Source of the DNA: Pseudomonas nitroreducens NBRC 12694
Lineage (GTDB): Bacteria > Pseudomonadota > Gammaproteobacteria > Pseudomonadales > Pseudomonadaceae
DNA: 64,000 nt
Assembly: GCF_002091755.1 (NCBI RefSeq)
Contig: NZ_BDAI01000003.1
Location: 248,001-312,000, forward strand
Direction: 5' to 3'
This document shows positions 59,636 through 64,000 of this stretch, in pieces (the first letter of the stretch is position 1; every line of letters begins with the position of its first letter). The translations under genes and the position numbers were made by a program. The notes below the pieces were generated by a model. It was not told the DNA's origin, searched no databases, and worked only from the letters and a program-made list of their open reading frames with translations.

Positions 59636-60856
59636 ATGAAATTCGTCGACGAAGTATCCATCCACGTGAAAGCCGGTGACGGCGGCAACGGCCTCATGAG
59701 CTTCCGCCGCGAGAAGTTCATCGAGAAAGGCGGTCCCAACGGCGGTGACGGTGGCGACGGCGGCTCGGTGTATCTCGAGGCCGACGAGAACCTTAATACC
59801 CTGGTGGACTACCGCTACACCCGTCGTTTCGACGCCCAGCGTGGCGAGAACGGTGGCAGCAAGGACTGCACTGGCGCCAAGGGTGACGATCTCGTCCTGC
59901 CCGTGCCGGTCGGTACCACCATCATCGATGCCAATACCCAGGAAATCATCGGTGACCTGACCGTTGCGGGTCAGCGCATCATGGTTGCCCAGGGTGGCTG
60001 GCATGGCCTGGGTAATACCCGTTTCAAGTCCAGCACCAACCGCGCGCCGCGCCAGACCACTCCGGGCAAGCCCGGCGACGCGCGTGACCTCAAGCTGGAG
60101 TTGAAGGTGCTGGCAGATGTCGGTCTGCTCGGCCTGCCGAACGCCGGCAAGAGCACCTTCATTCGCGCGGTTTCCGCCGCCAAGCCGAAGGTTGCCGACT
60201 ATCCCTTCACCACTCTGGTTCCGAACCTGGGCGTGGTCAGTGTCGGCCGCTTCAAGAGCTTCGTGGTCGCCGACATTCCTGGCCTGATCGAAGGTGCTGC
60301 CGAAGGCGCTGGCTTGGGGATCCGCTTCCTCAAGCACCTGGCGCGTACCCGCCTGCTGCTGCATATCGTCGACATGGCGCCGCTGGATGAAAGCGATCCG
60401 GCCGATGCCGCGGAAACCATTGTCCACGAGCTGGAGAAGTTCAGTCCGGCGCTGACCGAGCGCGACCGTTGGCTGGTGCTGAACAAGATGGACCAGATCC
60501 TCGAGCCCGAGGAGCAGGAGCGTCGCAAGCAGGCCGTGGTCGAGCGCCTGGGTTGGGAAGGTCCGGTCTATGTGATCTCCGCCCTGGAGCGTGAAGGCAC
60601 CGAGAAGCTGAGCCAGGACATCATGAAATACCTCGACGAGCGCACCCTGCGCATCGAGGAAGAGCCGGCCTACGGCGAAGCCCTGGCGGCCCTGGATCAG
60701 CGCATCGAAGACGAGGCTCGTGCTCGTCTGCAGGCTCTGGACGACGCCCGTGCTCTGCGCCGTTCCGGTCTGAAGAATGTCGACGATGTGGACGACGATG
60801 ATTTCGAGGATGACGAAGACGACGGCGATGGGCCGGAAATCTTCTACGTGCCTTGA
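59636..60856 (+). CDS. obgE: ObgE/CgtA GTPase
   Basis: 406 aa from the ATG giving MKFVDEVSIHVKAGDGGNG. Glycine-rich Obg domain (1-158), then G domain: G1 GLPNAGKST near 167, G3 DIPGLIEGAAEGAGLG near 213, G4 NKMD near 282 and G5 SALEREG. The acidic C-terminal tail (NVDDVDDDDFEDDEDDGDGP) is typical of Proteobacteria. It acts in 50S assembly and stringent control. GGGAGG precedes the start. Confidence 0.96.
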   Translation: MKFVDEVSIHVKAGDGGNGLMSFRREKFIEKGGPNGGDGGDGGSVYLEADENLNTLVDYRYTRRFDAQRGENGGSKDCTGAKGDDLVLPVPVGTTIIDANTQEIIGDLTVAGQRIMVAQGGWHGLGNTRFKSSTNRAPRQTTPGKPGDARDLKLELKVLADVGLLGLPNAGKSTFIRAVSAAKPKVADYPFTTLVPNLGVVSVGRFKSFVVADIPGLIEGAAEGAGLGIRFLKHLARTRLLLHIVDMAPLDESDPADAAETIVHELEKFSPALTERDRWLVLNKMDQILEPEEQERRKQAVVERLGWEGPVYVISALEREGTEKLSQDIMKYLDERTLRIEEEPAYGEALAALDQRIEDEARARLQALDDARALRRSGLKNVDDVDDDDFEDDEDDGDGPEIFYVP

Positions 60857-60906
60857 TCGGAGCGGTGCCCGCCGGTCCGGATGAAACGTGTGAAGCCTGA
60901 CTTCTA

Positions 60907-61046
60907 GAGCCTGTTCAACGTCTTGCCGAGCGCAGCTCAGGCAAGGCAAAAGCAGGTGAAAAAGCGCAGTTTACGAGTGGTAAATGAGCATTTTGAGCCT
61001 GCTTTAACGCAGTATGGGCAAGCGCAGGCAGACATTGGACAGGTTC
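60907..61046. repeat. intergenic hairpin element, copy B, with terminal inverted repeats
   Basis: 140 bp bounded by GAGCCTGTTCAACGTC (left) and GACATTGGACAGGTTC (right), which are inverted copies at 13 of 16 positions, and flanked on both sides by TA. The centre holds the core GCGCAG-TTTAC-GAGTG-GTAAA-TGAGCA with stem AAAGCAGG/CCTGCTTT; CAAGGC on the left and AACGCAGTATGG on the right match copy A. It lies between obgE and proB and ends 14 bp before the proB ATG. Confidence 0.78.
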
Positions 61047-61059
61047 TAAGGTTGAGGGT

Positions 61060-62178
61060 ATGCGTGAGAAGGTAACTGGCGCCAAGCGCTGGGTAGTCAA
61101 GATTGGCAGTGCGTTGCTGACCGCCGATGGTCGCGGTCTGGATCGCGATGCCATGGCGGTTTGGGTCGAGCAGATGGTCGCGCTGCATCGCGCGGGCGTC
61201 GAGCTGGTGCTGGTGTCCTCGGGCGCCGTCGCGGCAGGCATGAGTCGCCTGGGTTGGGCTTCCCGACCTAGCGACATGCATGAGCTGCAGGCCGCCGCTG
61301 CCGTGGGGCAGATGGGGCTGGTGCAGGCCTGGGAGTCCAGCTTCGCTGTGCATGGCCTGCAGACCGCGCAAGTGTTGCTGACCCATGACGACCTATCCGA
61401 CCGCAAACGCTACCTGAACGGCCGTAATACCCTGCGCACGCTGGTCGATCTCGGCGTGATTCCGGTGATCAACGAGAACGACACCGTGGTCACCGACGAA
61501 ATCCGTTTCGGCGACAACGACACCCTGGCGGCGCTGGTGGCCAACCTGGTCGAGGCTGACCTGCTGGTGATCCTCACTGATCGTGACGGTATGTTCGATG
61601 CCGACCCGCGCAATAATCCCGACGCGCAGCTGATTTTCGAGGCGCGTGCCGATGATTCGGCGCTGGATGCGGTCGCTGGCGGCACCGGTGGTGCGCTGGG
61701 GCGTGGTGGTATGCAGACCAAGCTGCGTGCGGCCCGTCTGGCGGCGCGTTCCGGCGCGCATACTGTTATCGTTGGCGGTCGTATCGAGCGTGTGCTGGAT
61801 CGCTTGCGTGTTGGCGAGCGTCTCGGCACGCTGCTGACTCCCGAGCAGAGCCGCAAGGCGGCGCGCAAGCAGTGGCTGGCCGGCCACCTGCAGATGCGCG
61901 GCACATTGGTGCTGGATGATGGTGCGGTCAAGGCCGTTGCTCAGGATCACAAGAGTCTGCTGCCGGTCGGTGTGAAGGCTGTGCAGGGCGGCTTCCGTCG
62001 CGGCGAGATGGTGGTCTGTGTGGATCAGCAGGGGCGCGAAATCGCTCGCGGGCTGGCGAACTACAGTGCACTTGAGGCGCAGAAGATCATTGGCCAGCCG
62101 ACCGATGCCATCGAGGGCCTGCTGGGCTATGTCGATGGGCCGGAGCTGGTGCACCGCGACAACCTGGTTCTGGTCTGA
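61060..62178 (+). CDS. proB: ProB, glutamate 5-kinase
   Basis: 372 aa. Amino-acid kinase domain: WVVKIGSALLT near residue 8, VLVSSGAVAAGMSRLG near 48, NENDTVVTDEIRFGDND near 147, LTDRDGMFDADPRNN near 170 and GTGGALGRGGMQTKLRAA near 208. C-terminal PUA domain (about 278-365). First step of proline synthesis. The hairpin element copy B ends 14 bp before the ATG, so the ribosome binding site (GGTTGAGGGT) lies beside it. Confidence 0.95.
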   Translation: MREKVTGAKRWVVKIGSALLTADGRGLDRDAMAVWVEQMVALHRAGVELVLVSSGAVAAGMSRLGWASRPSDMHELQAAAAVGQMGLVQAWESSFAVHGLQTAQVLLTHDDLSDRKRYLNGRNTLRTLVDLGVIPVINENDTVVTDEIRFGDNDTLAALVANLVEADLLVILTDRDGMFDADPRNNPDAQLIFEARADDSALDAVAGGTGGALGRGGMQTKLRAARLAARSGAHTVIVGGRIERVLDRLRVGERLGTLLTPEQSRKAARKQWLAGHLQMRGTLVLDDGAVKAVAQDHKSLLPVGVKAVQGGFRRGEMVVCVDQQGREIARGLANYSALEAQKIIGQPTDAIEGLLGYVDGPELVHRDNLVLV

Positions 62179-62189
62179 GGGGTACTCGC

Positions 62190-62645
62190 ATGCGCAAGGG
62201 ATTGATCGCTGCATTGCTGTTGTTGCCGGCATTGGCTCGGGCCGATGTGATCGGTGAAGTGTCCACCGTCTTCAAGTGGGTTGGGCCGAACGACAAGATA
62301 GTCGTCGAGGCTTTCGATGATCCGAAGGTGGCGGGCGTCAGCTGTTACCTGTCGCGCGCCAAGACCGGCGGTGTGAAGGGTGGGCTGGGTTTGGCGGAGG
62401 ATCGCGCCGAAGCGTCGATCTCCTGTCGTCAAGTCGGGCCGATCCGATTCTCTGGTGAGCTGAAGGATGGCGAAGTGGTCTTCCAGCAGCGCACGTCCCT
62501 GGTGTTCAAGACCATGCAGGTGGTGCGTTTCTTCGACAGGAAGCGCAATGCGCTGGTCTATCTGGTCTACAGCGACCGCGTCATCGAGGGCAGTCCGCAG
62601 AATGCGGTGACGGCGATTCCGATTATGCCGTGGCCTGAAAAGTAA
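62190..62645 (+). CDS. creA: CreA-family exported protein
   Basis: 151 aa, signal peptide 1-18 (ARA-DV). Mature CreA pattern: VIGEVSTVFKWVGPNDKIVVEAFDDPKVAGVSCYLSRAKTGGVKGGLGLAEDRAEASISC and VFKTMQVVRFFDRKRNALVYLVYSDRVIEGSPQNAVTAIPI. Periplasmic; function unknown despite wide conservation. 11 bp after proB, so co-transcribed. Confidence 0.92.
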   Translation: MRKGLIAALLLLPALARADVIGEVSTVFKWVGPNDKIVVEAFDDPKVAGVSCYLSRAKTGGVKGGLGLAEDRAEASISCRQVGPIRFSGELKDGEVVFQQRTSLVFKTMQVVRFFDRKRNALVYLVYSDRVIEGSPQNAVTAIPIMPWPEK

Positions 62646-62652
62646 GACGAAG

Positions 62653-62680
62653 AAGGGCGGATTGACCGCCCTTTCTTTTT
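62653..62680 (+). terminator. terminator of proB-creA
   Basis: AAGGGCGG, loop ATTGA, CCGCCCTT, then TCTTTTT, 8 bases after the stop. Confidence 0.9.
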
Positions 62681-62734
62681 GCCCGCAGAAAGTGCACCTG
62701 TGGATAAGTTCTCAATAGGCAAATCGCAGGCAAT

Positions 62735-62761
62735 AAAAAACCGGCCCTGGGGCCGGTTTTT
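62735..62761. terminator. terminator of rpsT
   Basis: AAAAAACCGGCCC, loop TG, GGGCCGGTTTTT; 15 bases downstream of the rpsT stop on the minus strand. Confidence 0.93.
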
Positions 62762-62775
62762 CAAGAACGGAACGC

Positions 62776-63045
62776 TTACGCGGTGGCCAGGGCCTTCACG
62801 TGGGCGTTCAGGCGGCTCTTGTGGCGAGCGGCCTTGTTCTTGTGGATGATGCCTTTGTCGGCCATGCGGTCGATGACCGGTACGGCAGCAACCAGAGCGG
62901 CCTGGGCCTTCGGCAGGTCCTTGGCGTCGACTGCTTTGACTACGTTCTTGATGTAGGTACGAACCATGGAACGCAGGCTGGCGTTGTGGCTGCGACGCTT
63001 CTCAGCCTGTTTGGCGCGTTTTTTGGCGGAAGGTGTGTTGGCCAC
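62776..63045 (-). CDS. rpsT: 30S ribosomal protein S20
   Basis: 89 aa: MANTPSAKKRAKQAEKRRSHNASLRSMVRTYIKNVVKAV..., highly basic and helical, ending KALATA. GAGGAGCTCGACGGTGGCC precedes the start on the minus strand, giving a good GAGGAG site. Divergent from murJ, as usual in gammaproteobacteria. Confidence 0.97.
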   Translation of the reverse strand: MANTPSAKKRAKQAEKRRSHNASLRSMVRTYIKNVVKAVDAKDLPKAQAALVAAVPVIDRMADKGIIHKNKAARHKSRLNAHVKALATA

Positions 63046-63298
63046 CGTCGAGCTCCTCGAAAAAAACTTGGGATGTTGCGAATAAATTAAGGCCGCGAAT
63101 AATGCCGTTGCATCAAGGCCTTGTCAAGGGTATGAGCCGCCTCCGACGAGTGGTGCGACAGGTGCACGCTCTCCGGCGGATGGGGTGATTTATTCGCCCC
63201 GCGGCCCTACACTGCTGCGCTTCGCCTGGCAGTCGAGCAATCGCTCTAGGCCAGGGCTGCACCCTGCAGGGTCGGCCATTCTACCAGTTCTGGACGCT

Positions 63299-64000
63299 AT
63301 GAACCTACTCAAGTCGCTGGCCGCGGTCAGCTCGATGACCATGATCTCGCGGGTGCTCGGCTTCGTGCGCGACACGATCGTCGCCCGCATGTTCGGCGCC
63401 GGCATGGCCACCGACGCCTTCTTCGTCGCCTTCAAGCTGCCCAACCTGCTGCGCCGCATTTTCGCCGAAGGGGCGTTCTCCCAGGCTTTCGTGCCGATCC
63501 TGGCGGAGTACAAAACCCAGCAGGGCGAGGAGGCGACGCGCACCTTCATCGCCTATGTATCCGGCCTGCTGACCCTGATCCTCGCGCTGGTCACTGCGCT
63601 GGGCATGCTCGCTGCGCCCTGGGTGATCTGGGTGACGGCGCCCGGCTTCGTCGATTCGCCGGAGAAGTTCGAACTCACCAGCTCCCTGCTGCGGGTGACC
63701 TTTCCTTATATCCTGCTGATCTCGCTGGCCTCGCTGGCGGGGGCAATCCTCAATACCTGGAACCGTTTCTCGGTGCCGGCCTTCGTGCCGACGCTGCTGA
63801 ACGTCAGCATGATCCTGTTCGCGCTGTTCCTGACGCCTTACTTCGACCCGCCGATCATGGCGCTGGGTTGGGCGGTGCTGGCCGGCGGCCTGGCGCAGTT
63901 GCTCTACCAGCTGCCGCACCTGAAGAAGATCGGCATGCTCGTGCTGCCGCGCATCAATCTGCGCGATTCCGGCGTCTGGCGTGTGCTCAAGCAGATGGGG
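63299..64000 (+). CDS. murJ: MurJ (MviN) lipid II flippase, 5' part
   Basis: 234 codons visible, truncated by the window end. ATG at 63299 gives MNLLKSLAAVSSMTMISRVLGFVRDTIVARMFGAG, the typical MurJ start with the essential Arg residues, then DAFFVAFKLPNLLRRIFAEGAFSQAFVPIL. Six hydrophobic segments are visible. It flips lipid-linked peptidoglycan precursor across the inner membrane. There is no strong Shine-Dalgarno (TTCTGGACGCT). Confidence 0.95.
   Translation, partial: MNLLKSLAAVSSMTMISRVLGFVRDTIVARMFGAGMATDAFFVAFKLPNLLRRIFAEGAFSQAFVPILAEYKTQQGEEATRTFIAYVSGLLTLILALVTALGMLAAPWVIWVTAPGFVDSPEKFELTSSLLRVTFPYILLISLASLAGAILNTWNRFSVPAFVPTLLNVSMILFALFLTPYFDPPIMALGWAVLAGGLAQLLYQLPHLKKIGMLVLPRINLRDSGVWRVLKQMG

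Overview
The window is a GC-rich, gene-dense chromosomal segment of a Pseudomonas, most likely a relative of the P. aeruginosa / P. nitroreducens / P. citronellolis group. The evidence is the gene content and order: from glyA at 31.2 kb to murJ at 64 kb it follows, as I remember it, the P. aeruginosa PAO1 block PA4602 to PA4562 (glyA, morA, ettA, gdhA, ccpR, rtcA, rtcB, rtcR, PA4580, PA4578 to PA4572, PA4570, ispB, rplU, rpmA, obg, proB, creA-like, rpsT, murJ). Typical Pseudomonas REP sequences are also present. No insertion sequence, prophage, CRISPR array or rRNA is visible.

Layout. 0-3.4 kb: the tail of an unknown gene, a RIO-type kinase translationally coupled to a nucleotidyltransferase-like gene, an EamA exporter and a small exported protein. 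3.4-7.2 kb: a copper-resistance group (cueR, copA, an exported protein, copZ); copA and copZ each have a CueR-type dyad inside a 19-bp-spacer promoter. 7.3-13.8 kb: a NalD-like TetR repressor facing an RND efflux pair, then a Bcr/CflA MFS exporter. 14-19 kb: a PrpE-type acyl-CoA synthetase with a Crc/Hfq-type CA motif, a receiver domain lacking its phospho-acceptor, a zinc metallopeptidase and a CPA2 antiporter. 19.2-23 kb: two tandem paralogous flavin-dependent halogenases with no obvious pathway around them. 23-32 kb: mostly core metabolism and small exported proteins (PhzF-like, alaC, DUF411, trmA, an NCS2 purine permease, glyA). 32.6-42.5 kb: morA, ettA, gdhA and an Anr-box-controlled cytochrome c peroxidase.

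42.5-49.1 kb is the most interesting region: an extended sigma-54-controlled RNA-repair locus. The divergently oriented activator rtcR (CARF-type N-terminus, AAA+ domain with GAFTGA) faces an operon of two abutting tRNA-like RNAs, a slipin, rtcB, an RlaP-type nucleotidyltransferase and rtcA. Between them lies a complete enhancer layout: a tandem 10-bp repeat, an IHF consensus and a -24/-12 promoter. The tRNA-likes have intact D and T arms but aberrant anticodon arms, and one has only a 6-bp acceptor stem, so they look like dedicated non-decoding RNAs of the repair system.

49-64 kb is conserved core: DUF4105, DUF3015, a DksA-like zinc finger, a LonB-like protease, fklB, a Fur-box-controlled small protein, ispB, rplU-rpmA, obgE, proB, creA, rpsT and the start of murJ. 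A second scattered feature is a two-copy intergenic hairpin element (28.75 kb and 60.9 kb) whose core is conserved while the flanking stem covaries; one copy has terminal inverted repeats and flanking TA.
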